Of a DNA stretch of 64,000 bases, positions 1 through 7,436 are shown piece by piece (the stretch's first letter is position 1; each line of letters starts with the position of its first letter). Under the pieces are notes generated by a model, which did not search any database, had not been told where the DNA came from, and worked only from the letters and a program-made list of their open reading frames with translations. The DNA comes from Polyangiaceae bacterium. GTDB taxonomy: Bacteria > Myxococcota_A > Polyangia > Polyangiales > Polyangiaceae. The stretch lies in the NCBI GenBank assembly GCA_020846005.1, contig JADLEQ010000035.1:62001-126000 (forward strand), read 5' to 3'. The position numbers were made by a program, and so were the translations under genes.

Positions 1-610
1 TGGGGTTCGCGGCGACCCGCGCCTGCATCGCCTTACTGGCTCGGAACTCCTGCCGCCGGTGGATGAGCGTCACCTTGGAGCAGAGCGCCGCGAGGTAGGC
101 CGCCTCCTCCATCGCGGTATCTCCGCCCCCGACGACCGCCACCGGCCGGTTGCGGAACAGCGCCCCGTCGCACACCGCGCACGCGCTCACCCCCTTGTTC
201 TTGAGCTTCTCCTCGCTCTCGAGCCCGAGGTAGTTGGCGCGCGCCCCGGTCGCGACGATGACCGCGCGCGCACGGTGCAGGACGTTGTCGTCCTCGCCCA
301 CCCACACCTCGAAGGGACGCTTCGCGAGATCGACGCGCATCACGTCCGCCGTCTCGATCTCCGCCCCCTGGTGCGCCGCCTGATCGCGGAACCGCGCCAT
401 GAGGTCCTGGCCGGTGACCCCCTGCGGGAAGCCCGGGTAGTTCTCGACCTCGGTGGTGAACATCAGCTGCCCGCCGGGCACGAGGCCCCCCGCGCTGAAG
501 CCCTCGACGACGTACGGCTTCAGGTTGGCGCGCGCGGCGTAGATGGCGGCGGTGAGGCCGGCAGGGCCAGACCCGATGATGAGAAGATCGTGGACGCGCG
601 GCTCGCTCAT
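1..610 (-). CDS. trxB: Thioredoxin reductase, 3' part cut by window edge
   Basis: NADPH-dependent flavoenzyme that reduces cytoplasmic thioredoxin. The 203 visible residues start MSEPRVHDLLIIGSGPAGL, with the FAD-binding GxGxxG motif near residue 13. The redox-active pair is Cys144 and Cys147 in CAVCDG (the family usually has CATCDG), followed by the NADPH-binding glycine motif VVGGGDTAMEE. The C-terminal FAD domain lies outside the window. The start is the ATG ending at 610; no better upstream start was seen. It is last in a minus-strand run behind the FadL-like gene, 50 bases away, so co-transcription is possible. The identification is firm from the motif order. Confidence 0.95.
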   Translation of the reverse strand, partial: MSEPRVHDLLIIGSGPAGLTAAIYAARANLKPYVVEGFSAGGLVPGGQLMFTTEVENYPGFPQGVTGQDLMARFRDQAAHQGAEIETADVMRVDLAKRPFEVWVGEDDNVLHRARAVIVATGARANYLGLESEEKLKNKGVSACAVCDGALFRNRPVAVVGGGDTAMEEAAYLAALCSKVTLIHRRQEFRASKAMQARVAANP

Positions 611-660
611 GGGGCCGTCCTAGCGCCGCAGGACGACGGCCGCCACGGCGGAGGCGCGGA

Positions 661-2217
661 TCAGAAGCGGGCGGTCGCGCCCAGCGAGACGAGGTGCGCC
701 TCCTGGCTCGCCCGACCACCGTTGATGGCGTAGGGCGACCGGAAGGGCGGCGTCGTGACGACCTCGCCAGCCACGACGAGGAGCTTCCCGTTGCCGCCGT
801 TGTCGGCGTCCTCGAACCCGACGTGGGCGTACGCCGCGTCGAGGTCGACCGGACCGATCCGGTAGGTCGCGCCGACCGACAGACCGAGCCGAGCCGTCGC
901 GAGCTGGGTGACGTTGAGGTACGCGGGATCCTGAGCGTCCGACTCGTACCAGGCGCCCGCGCGGACCGCGAGCTGCGCCGGGAGGACGACCCAGTCGCCG
1001 CCGAGCCGCACACCGAAGGTGTCGCGGGGCAGCCTCAGCTCCACGTCGTTGTTCTGGGGCACCTCCGAACCGGCGCCTTGCACGACGATCTTCGGCTGCG
1101 CGGGGAACCGCACGGAGACTCGCTCGTGCTCGCTCGTCTGTGTCCACTCGAAGTCGAGCCCGATGTCGAACACGTCATCAGCGAGCGGATCGCGGACGGT
1201 CGCCCCGCCCTCGACGGGCGGCTTCTGGCCGCGCGGCGCGTGGTACCGGGCACCGACGCGCGCGTTCAGCGGGTGCTCGAGCCGGAACCGGCCGAGACCT
1301 TCACCGATGTCACGGCTCTCGGTCACCGTAGGGTTCGGGTTCACGCCCCGCGTGCCGTAGTAGCTCGCCTGGGTCTGCAGATCGATGCGCCCCTGGATGT
1401 CCTGCTGCGCGCGGACGGCCAACCCGACGTCGAGCACGGGCACCGGCGACCAGTGCGCGCCCACGACCACGCCGGGAGTGAACCAGTCGGCGGTGTGGAT
1501 CGTGGCGATGATGTCGCCGTTCGGATCCTCGGGCGCGCACGTGCCGTCCGCCGCGCACGGCGTGACGAGGCTCATCGTGGCTTGGCGCACCTCGAGCTGC
1601 CCCATGCCCCAGATGAAGCCGGCGCCGAGCCGCAGATCGCGGATTGGCTCCCAGGCGACGGCGAAGACGTGGTCGAGCAGGATCCCCTTCTGCTCGAGCA
1701 GCATGTAGCGCTGGGGCGAGGGGATCTGCTGAGCGTAGCCGAACGAGTTGGTGACCTCGACGGTGTCCGGGAACTCGACGCTGCCGTACGAGTTGGGCGG
1801 CGCCACCAGATAGCCGACCGCGAGCGAGGGACCGAGGCGGACCACCGCGCCGAGGGAAGGAAGCGGGGTCGGGGTGGACTCGGTGCAGGTAGGCGTCTTC
1901 GGATACGTGAGCCCCGTGGTCAGCGTCGTGCCCGGCCCCGAGCGGGTGAAGCACGTCTCGTTGAAGACGAGGTGCGAGCCGGCGTAGACGCTCGTCGCCT
2001 GCGTCACGATGGCGGCCGGGTTGGCGCGCACGGCCCACGGCGTCGACGCGCGCGCCACCCACGCCGCGCCGCGGCCGAGGCTCTCGGTGCCGTCCGCCGG
2101 GAACTGGAGGAAGTCCTCGGCGCGCGCCGGGCTCGCGCCGAGAGCGGCGGCCAGGCCGAGGAGCGCGGCCGCCGGGGCGAGCGCCGTTCGAGGCCGCGAG
2201 ACGTGGTCGTCGTACAT
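661..2217 (-). CDS. FadL/OmpP1-like outer membrane protein
   Basis: 518 residues beginning with a signal peptide that ends around ALGASPARA. The mature N-terminus (DGTESLGRGAAWVARAST, then AVRANPAAI) follows the pattern of the OmpP1/FadL/TodX family, whose members have a Gly-rich N-terminal hatch followed by asparagine-proline and form 14-stranded barrels for hydrophobic compounds. The rest alternates amphipathic strands and polar loops and ends in phenylalanine (SLGATARF), as outer-membrane barrels do. The substrate cannot be inferred. It lies 18 bases downstream of the MXAN_5187-like gene and probably shares its transcript. The family is likely, the exact subfamily uncertain. Confidence 0.7.
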   Translation of the reverse strand: MYDDHVSRPRTALAPAAALLGLAAALGASPARAEDFLQFPADGTESLGRGAAWVARASTPWAVRANPAAIVTQATSVYAGSHLVFNETCFTRSGPGTTLTTGLTYPKTPTCTESTPTPLPSLGAVVRLGPSLAVGYLVAPPNSYGSVEFPDTVEVTNSFGYAQQIPSPQRYMLLEQKGILLDHVFAVAWEPIRDLRLGAGFIWGMGQLEVRQATMSLVTPCAADGTCAPEDPNGDIIATIHTADWFTPGVVVGAHWSPVPVLDVGLAVRAQQDIQGRIDLQTQASYYGTRGVNPNPTVTESRDIGEGLGRFRLEHPLNARVGARYHAPRGQKPPVEGGATVRDPLADDVFDIGLDFEWTQTSEHERVSVRFPAQPKIVVQGAGSEVPQNNDVELRLPRDTFGVRLGGDWVVLPAQLAVRAGAWYESDAQDPAYLNVTQLATARLGLSVGATYRIGPVDLDAAYAHVGFEDADNGGNGKLLVVAGEVVTTPPFRSPYAINGGRASQEAHLVSLGATARF

Positions 2218-2235
2218 GAGGTCTCCTGGCTGAGC

Positions 2236-3894
2236 TCAGTCTTTGATCGGGCTCGCCTTGAGCGCCGCCTTGCCGTCCTTCACGTAGACGCTGAACTTCA
2301 CGCGCTTGGCGCCGTGGCGCTGGACCAGGGCGTCGCGGTTCTTGATGAGCGTCTGCTCGAACTTCTCGTAGGTGAAGCCCTCGGTCGGTTCGCCGCACTG
2401 CTGCTTGAGCGCGACGAACTCCTCGAACACCCGCTGCCACTCCGCGCGGGGGTCGTCCTCGTCCGCCGCGGCCGCCGCGCGCCGCGGCGGGGGCGGGGGC
2501 CCGCCGCTGCTCGGCGCGGCCGGCGCCGCCTCCGGGGCCGGCGCGGCCACCGGGGCGGACTTCGCGCCGGGCGGCTGCGGGAGCCCACGCGGGCCGGGCG
2601 GCTTGGGCAGGCGAGGACTGGAGGGCTCGGCCGCGATGGGCGACGACGGCTCGGGGGCCGCCGAGGGAGAGCTCGCCCCGAACGCGAACGCGCTCATCTG
2701 AGGCTCCTTGGGTAGGTCCCCGAGGACCTTCCCGAGATCGGCCGCCCGACGCGGGACCCCGCCCTTGGCGGCGACCTGGTCGATGCCGTCGTTCAGATCG
2801 CTGGCGATCTTGCGGAACACGCCGCGGAACTTGCTGGGCGTCATCTGGTCGACCTCGCCCTTGGCCATCCGCTGCGCCTCGCGCCTGAAGACACCGATCG
2901 GGCGCGTGTGCTCGAGGACGCTGAAGATCAACCCCAGGCCCAGAGCGAGCAGCGCGCCGAGCCCGACGATCGGGACCTGCACATGGGCCTTGTCCTTGTC
3001 GTCCGCCTTCTGGAGGAAGCCGAACGGCCCCTTCACCTCGGCGGGCACGCGCCCGACCGCGAACCCCGCGCCGAGCAGCCACGCCTCCCCGGGCAGCCTG
3101 CTGTAGACGACGCCGAGCACGCCGCCCACCGTGCGGATCCCGCTCCGCCCCTTCTCGCGGTAGTCTGGGTCCTCGCCCTCGAGCTTGTCGAAGTCGCTGA
3201 CGATCTGCCCGAGCTGCGACTTGTCGAAGCCCTCGGGCGCGGCGGACGCCGCCCGCTCGCGGTTCGCGTAGAAGGCGACCGCCGCGCCGGTGCGCACGCT
3301 GAGCTCGCGCGCGTACTTGTCGTCCACGATGCGCGCGCCGACGATCGCGCCCGCCGGCAGCTGGCCCAGCTCGAGCTCGACGGGACGCGCGACCACACGG
3401 TAGATGCGATCGAGCACCAGGGTGTCGTCGCGGATGTAGCCGTGCAGCGCATCCGCGACGACCGGGTAGCCGCCGAGCTCGAAATCCTCGAGCCCGCTCG
3501 CCTGGTCGTAGCCAAGGTGCGCGACGACCCTCCCGTGCTGATCGACGGCGAAGATGGCGTCGAAGCCGAACTCCTCGTCGATGCCAGCGTTCTCCTTGCG
3601 GAGCTCGGCGCGGAGCTTCTCGCGCACCTCGTGCGGGACCTTGGCCTCGCTCTCCGTCGCCTTGCCGAGGAGCTTGGCGATCTCCTGATTGACGGCGAAC
3701 TTGATGAGCTGGGCGGCGCGCTGGCGCGCGTCGATCTGCAGGTACCAGGAGACGACCTGCGAGTCCGACTGCAGCGCCTCGCCCATCGCGCGGGCGCCCG
3801 CGCGGTCGTACATGCTCTCCGCGAGGAACAGCACGTAGCCGAACAGCCCGATCGCGAAACCGCAGACGACGAACCAGAACCGGGTGAGCAGCAT
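2236..3894 (-). CDS. Membrane protein with HAMP-like segment and MXAN_5187-type C-terminal domain
   Basis: 552 residues. An N-terminal membrane helix (residues 1-25) is followed by an extracytoplasmic domain of about 260 residues that resembles sensor domains and contains FDAIFAVDQHGRVVAHLGYD. A second helix follows near 300 (VPIVGLGALLALGLGLIF) and then a HAMP-like stretch (PIGVFRREAQRMAKGEVD). After a Pro/Ala-rich linker comes a compact C-terminal domain (EWQRVFEEFVALKQQCGE to KNRDALVQRHGAKRVKFSV) that I recognise from memory as the MXAN_5187 C-terminal domain of myxobacteria, of unknown function. No kinase or methyl-accepting domain is present, so it senses or scaffolds rather than acting as an ordinary transducer. 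It sits between a cupredoxin-like gene and a FadL-like gene with gaps of 18-27 bases. Confidence 0.7.
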   Translation of the reverse strand: MLLTRFWFVVCGFAIGLFGYVLFLAESMYDRAGARAMGEALQSDSQVVSWYLQIDARQRAAQLIKFAVNQEIAKLLGKATESEAKVPHEVREKLRAELRKENAGIDEEFGFDAIFAVDQHGRVVAHLGYDQASGLEDFELGGYPVVADALHGYIRDDTLVLDRIYRVVARPVELELGQLPAGAIVGARIVDDKYARELSVRTGAAVAFYANRERAASAAPEGFDKSQLGQIVSDFDKLEGEDPDYREKGRSGIRTVGGVLGVVYSRLPGEAWLLGAGFAVGRVPAEVKGPFGFLQKADDKDKAHVQVPIVGLGALLALGLGLIFSVLEHTRPIGVFRREAQRMAKGEVDQMTPSKFRGVFRKIASDLNDGIDQVAAKGGVPRRAADLGKVLGDLPKEPQMSAFAFGASSPSAAPEPSSPIAAEPSSPRLPKPPGPRGLPQPPGAKSAPVAAPAPEAAPAAPSSGGPPPPPRRAAAAADEDDPRAEWQRVFEEFVALKQQCGEPTEGFTYEKFEQTLIKNRDALVQRHGAKRVKFSVYVKDGKAALKASPIKD

Positions 3895-3921
3895 GAGGAG
3901 TCCTGTGCAGGCGGCGCCCGC

Positions 3922-4761
3922 CTACTTCTTCTCCGCGTCCTTCGCCGCGGGCTTCGGGTCGGGCGCCACCTTGATGGGCTCCTTCGTGAGGTCCAGATCG
4001 GTGGCCTCGACCTTCACGGGCTTCGCGTCGCCGACCTTCTTGCCGGCGAAGTAGACCTGGATCGTGTAGTCCCCGGCGGGCAGCGAGAGGGCGAACTCGC
4101 CCTTCAGGTTCGGGTAGACGCTCGCCGCGACGTTCGGCTCGCCGATGACCCAGAAGCGCAGGCTGGGCGCGAGCTCGTCACGCACCTCGTACGCGCCCGG
4201 CGCGGCGACCGTCCACTCCCGCGTGGCGCCCTTCATCGTCGCCGCGGCCTGGAAGGTCGCGATCTCCACGCCGTGGAGGCGATGCGCGAACGGATCCGTG
4301 TTCTTGAAGCTGAGCTGCGTGCCGGGCGGCACCACCATCGTGACCGGGGTCGCCCGACCGCCGCCCACGCGGACGAGGATCGGCTTCGGTACCTTCGCCT
4401 TCTCCGTGCCGAGCGCCGCGATGCAGAGCTCCTTCGGCGCGTGCGGGAACAAGCGGCGGAACTCGGGGCGGATCGTCGGAACCGCTTCGCGGAACGAGTA
4501 GCCGCGGTTCTTCGGGTTCGCGGCGTCCTTCCACACCGGGTTCTCGAGCTCGCGGAAGTTCGCGATGATGCCCTTCACCGTGACGGGCTTCGCTTGCGCG
4601 GGGCTCGGCTCGGTCACCGGGGGATCGGGCGCGCGCTGGGGGGCGACCGGCTCGGCGGCGACCGCCGCCGGCGGGGTCGCCCGCAGCGCGAGCACGACGG
4701 CCAGCCCCCCGCCGGCGCCGAGCAGTACGGCAGCGCGGAGGAGCAGATTTCGGAGCGCCAT
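3922..4761 (-). CDS. Secreted or anchored cupredoxin-like protein
   Basis: 279 residues from the ATG at 4761. An in-frame ATG at 4794 is possible but would place charged residues before the signal helix LLLRAAVLLGAGGGLAVVL. After a Pro/Ala-rich linker come a folded domain with PGTQLSFKNTDPFAHRLHGV, typical of cupredoxin-like or MauL-type proteins, and a carboxypeptidase-regulatory-like beta-sandwich (FALSLPAGDYTIQVYFAGKK). Candidate metal ligands are the histidines of that segment; a full blue-copper Cys-His-Met set is not evident, so copper binding is unproven. The tail is Lys/Pro/Ala-rich. First gene of the minus-strand run ending in trxB. Confidence 0.6.
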   Translation of the reverse strand: MALRNLLLRAAVLLGAGGGLAVVLALRATPPAAVAAEPVAPQRAPDPPVTEPSPAQAKPVTVKGIIANFRELENPVWKDAANPKNRGYSFREAVPTIRPEFRRLFPHAPKELCIAALGTEKAKVPKPILVRVGGGRATPVTMVVPPGTQLSFKNTDPFAHRLHGVEIATFQAAATMKGATREWTVAAPGAYEVRDELAPSLRFWVIGEPNVAASVYPNLKGEFALSLPAGDYTIQVYFAGKKVGDAKPVKVEATDLDLTKEPIKVAPDPKPAAKDAEKK

Positions 4762-5245
4762 GTCACGCGAACGGTAGCGGACTCCCGCCCGCAATTGAAC
4801 GACGAATCGCGGCGCGGGGCGCGTCGGCGCCCGCCGAGGCCGGAAACCCTCCCCCCCCCAACACGCTCACGAAGCGAACGGGCCGGCGCGAGCCGACCCG
4901 TTCTTCGAGCCCGTACCGTCACCGCCGAGATTTGCGATCTAGACGAACCCCTAGTCTCGCTAGGTGGGCGACCCAGGCACGGCTTCGGCTCCCGGTGAGT
5001 TCGTCCGGGCCTGCACCCGCGCGTGCGCGGCGGGCCTCCCTGGGTTTGAGCATCTGGGATTCGTTACTAGCTCCTCTCGACGGCGACGGGGGACTCACGA
5101 CCAGCGTACGGACCCGGACCCCGACCGTCAACCGACGCCCGCGAGATCGCCAGCCGGCCCCGCGGGTCGGCGCGCGCTTCGGCTCGGCGCGCGCGTCGGG
5201 TCGGCGCGCGCGTCGGGTCGGCGCGCGCGTCGGGTCGGCCCCTCC
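4762..5245. other. Intergenic region with a 17-base tandem repeat
   Basis: 484 bases without a convincing gene. It separates two minus-strand genes. The side next to 5246 carries a 17-base direct repeat (listed separately), and there is a short perfect inverted repeat (CCTAG, 5-base loop, CTAGG) at 4950-4964. I see no consensus promoter. Open frames here have no coding-like third-position pattern. Confidence 0.5.
5163..5238. repeat. 17-base tandem repeat, about 4.5 copies
   Basis: A unit of the form CGGGTCGGCGCGCGCGT begins at 5163, 5180, 5197, 5214 and (partial) 5231. The first two copies carry single substitutions and the middle two are identical. The array lies just past the stop of the PglZ-like gene. 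The CGCGCG cores could form hairpins or Z-DNA, but no function is evident. Confidence 0.8.
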
Positions 5246-7273
5246 TCAGTGGACCTCGCCGGTGAGCCAGGCCAGCGCGGGGACCAGCACCTCATCCGGG
5301 CTCGCGCGCCCGGAGCGCGCCGCGCCGGTGCCCACCCCCTGCCGATCGAGGCGGAAGCCGTGGTCGCCGAACACCAGCACGAGCGTCCGACCGGGCACGC
5401 CGACCAGGTGCGCGGTGAGCGCCTCGGCGACCAGCGGCGCGAGCTCGTCCAGCCGCTCGGCCGCCGCCGCGCCCGGCAGCGTGAGCGAGGCCTCGACGAG
5501 ATCGAGCTTCAGCACCTCACGCCCGGCGGTGCGCACCCGACGCAGCGTGGCCGCCGCGCGCCCGCGCGCGACGGGGACGTCGCTCTCGGGCACGCGACCG
5601 ACCTCCCGCAGACCGGCCGGACCGCGGCCGATGAGCGAGAGCTGGACGGCGGTCGTCGTGGGGAGCGCGCTCCAAACGAGCGCGCGCTCGGCGAGCGTCG
5701 CGCGACCGGCGACCCGCTCGGCGAGCGCCTTCTCGACGCGGAGCCCGAGATCCCAGCGCAGGCCGTCGACCAGGACGAGCTGCACGTTCCGCGCGCCGTG
5801 GAGCCGGCCGATGCGCGCCGCGAGATCCGCCACGTCGGCGGTCATCGTCGGCCGCTTGCCGCGCTGGCAGAGCGCGGGGAAGGCCTCGGAGTAGCTCCGC
5901 TCGAAGCTCTGCGCCCACGTGTCGAGGACGGGAAGCGCCTCGGCGCCGGCCACGCCGCGGTCGACGGCGTCGGCGAGCGGGACGTACGCGCCGACGAACA
6001 GGCGCTCGATCACGGCGAGCGGTTTCGGTCCGCGCGCCGCGTCGAGCTCTGCCATCCAGGAGCGCCAGGCCGAAGGTGCGTCGGGGAACAGCGGCCCGGA
6101 CGACGCGACGCGACGCGCGGCCACCGTCTGACGCGCCCGGTCCTCCTCCGGCGTGGGCTCGGGCTGCGGCTCGGGCTGCGGCTCGGGCGACGTCTCGCCC
6201 TCGGGCCGGGCCGGCACGCGGACGAGGCGGACGCGCGCGAGCGGGACGCGCGTCTCCGACGCCCGCTCGTCGGGGCGAGCCGCGGGCTCCTCGGGCTGCG
6301 GCACCGCGTCGTCGTCGCCGGGCGCCGCGAGCGCCGGCGCCTCCTCGGGCTCGGCCGCGGCCGGCTCCGGGGCGGGGGCCGCGCTCGCCTCGGGCTCGAT
6401 CGCAGGCGCGTCAGCGGCGTCGACGCGAGGCTCCTCCGCTCGAGGCGCGCTCTCCAGCGGCGCGACGGTCGGCGGCGGGAACGTCGAGAGCGGCTGCGCG
6501 GCGGTCGCGGCCTCCACGCACTCTCGCAGCGCCGCGAGCGTCACGTCCTCGAACAACGCGGCGAGCGCGCGAGCCGCCGACGGCGCGGGGGCCTCCTCCG
6601 CCAGGTCGTCCAGCACGAGCGGGACGCTGAAGTCGAGGACGGGCGTCGAGGGCGGCGGCGCGCTCTCCTCCGCCGCGCTGCCGGGGGCGGCGTCGGCCCC
6701 GGGGTCCGCGGCGGCTGCGGCGCCGACCGCGTCCTGGTCGGCGGCGCGCTCGGCCTCACGGGGCCGGGGGCGTCCATCGCCGTCGCTCAGGTACGCGGCG
6801 AGTCCGACGGGCGGGCCGTAGATGGCGAGCCGGCAATTGTGCGCGTCGAGCAGCAGCCGGAGCGGCCGCTCCGCCGCCGCGCCCATCCACCAGCGCAGCA
6901 CCGCGCTGTCCTCGGCGTCGAGCACCCCCGCGCGCGAGGCGAGGCCGGCGAGTGACGGGACGTGGACGGCGATCCCGCGCGAGCCGAGCAGCCGCGCGCG
7001 GTAGAGCTGATCGCTCAGCGACCCGTCGAGATCAGCCGAGGCCTCGACCCCCGGGGGCGGAGAGCCGCGCCGCTCGAGCGCGTCCTCGACGGCGCCCTCG
7101 ATCGCGAGGGCCAGCCGACCGCGATCCGTCGCGCCGGGCCGCGGCACCCGCGCGAGCAGCATCCCGTCGCCGAGGGCCTCGGCGAGGTACACGTCGAGCT
7201 CGCCGGGCTCCACCACACGCAGCCCTCCCTCGCGCAGGGGCGCGGTTGCCTCGTCGGGGACGGACCACGTCAT
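5246..7273 (-). CDS. PglZ-like protein (alkaline phosphatase superfamily)
   Basis: 675 residues from the ATG ending at 7273, chosen because the next upstream ATG (7438) would add a low-complexity extension across the divergent promoter region. The N-terminal 200 residues form an unrecognised globular domain. Residues of about 210-420 are an acidic Pro/Ala/Glu-rich linker. The C-terminal part carries the metal and catalytic signatures of PglZ-type alkaline-phosphatase-fold domains: VLVDGLRWDLG (Asp503), a threonine cluster PTTTAVQ (Thr539-541, candidate nucleophile) and VFGDHGF (Asp637-His638). PglZ is known from BREX phage defence, but no other BREX gene is present. It is alone between intergenic regions and divergent from the penicillin acylase gene. 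Phosphatase or sulfatase activity is inference. Confidence 0.65.
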   Translation of the reverse strand: MTWSVPDEATAPLREGGLRVVEPGELDVYLAEALGDGMLLARVPRPGATDRGRLALAIEGAVEDALERRGSPPPGVEASADLDGSLSDQLYRARLLGSRGIAVHVPSLAGLASRAGVLDAEDSAVLRWWMGAAAERPLRLLLDAHNCRLAIYGPPVGLAAYLSDGDGRPRPREAERAADQDAVGAAAAADPGADAAPGSAAEESAPPPSTPVLDFSVPLVLDDLAEEAPAPSAARALAALFEDVTLAALRECVEAATAAQPLSTFPPPTVAPLESAPRAEEPRVDAADAPAIEPEASAAPAPEPAAAEPEEAPALAAPGDDDAVPQPEEPAARPDERASETRVPLARVRLVRVPARPEGETSPEPQPEPQPEPTPEEDRARQTVAARRVASSGPLFPDAPSAWRSWMAELDAARGPKPLAVIERLFVGAYVPLADAVDRGVAGAEALPVLDTWAQSFERSYSEAFPALCQRGKRPTMTADVADLAARIGRLHGARNVQLVLVDGLRWDLGLRVEKALAERVAGRATLAERALVWSALPTTTAVQLSLIGRGPAGLREVGRVPESDVPVARGRAAATLRRVRTAGREVLKLDLVEASLTLPGAAAAERLDELAPLVAEALTAHLVGVPGRTLVLVFGDHGFRLDRQGVGTGAARSGRASPDEVLVPALAWLTGEVH

Positions 7274-7436
7274 GCGAGGTGCCTTGCCTGCCCCGGCCCG
7301 TTTGGCCCAATTTTCTACGGATCCGGTGGCGCTCGGCACAGGCCGGCCCGCGGGACGACCGCCGCCGTGGGTGGCGAAGCCAGGGAGATCGTGGTTCGAT
7401 CCCGCCCACGGTCCTCGTAACAGGCGGGTGGAGTCC

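Noticed and set aside
694-2715. 673-residue plus-strand frame over the FadL-like gene
   Set aside because: Asp/Arg/Val-rich shadow without motifs; the minus strand encodes a protein with signal peptide and barrel features.
4950-4964. Short palindrome CCTAG-5-CTAGG as operator or terminator
   Set aside because: Only five base pairs, no U-tract, no promoter nearby; it may be chance.
5246-7273. BREX system
   Set aside because: Only the PglZ-like domain is present; no brxC, pglX, brxL or brxA-like gene lies within reach.
7363-7425. tRNA-like 3' half (GTGGTTCGATCCCGCCCACGG) in the divergent region before the penicillin acylase gene
   Set aside because: A T-arm-like stretch is visible, but no matching acceptor 5' strand, D-arm or anticodon stem can be drawn upstream. 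The inverted repeat CCGTGGGTGG/CCGCCCACGG is better read as a plain hairpin or chance.
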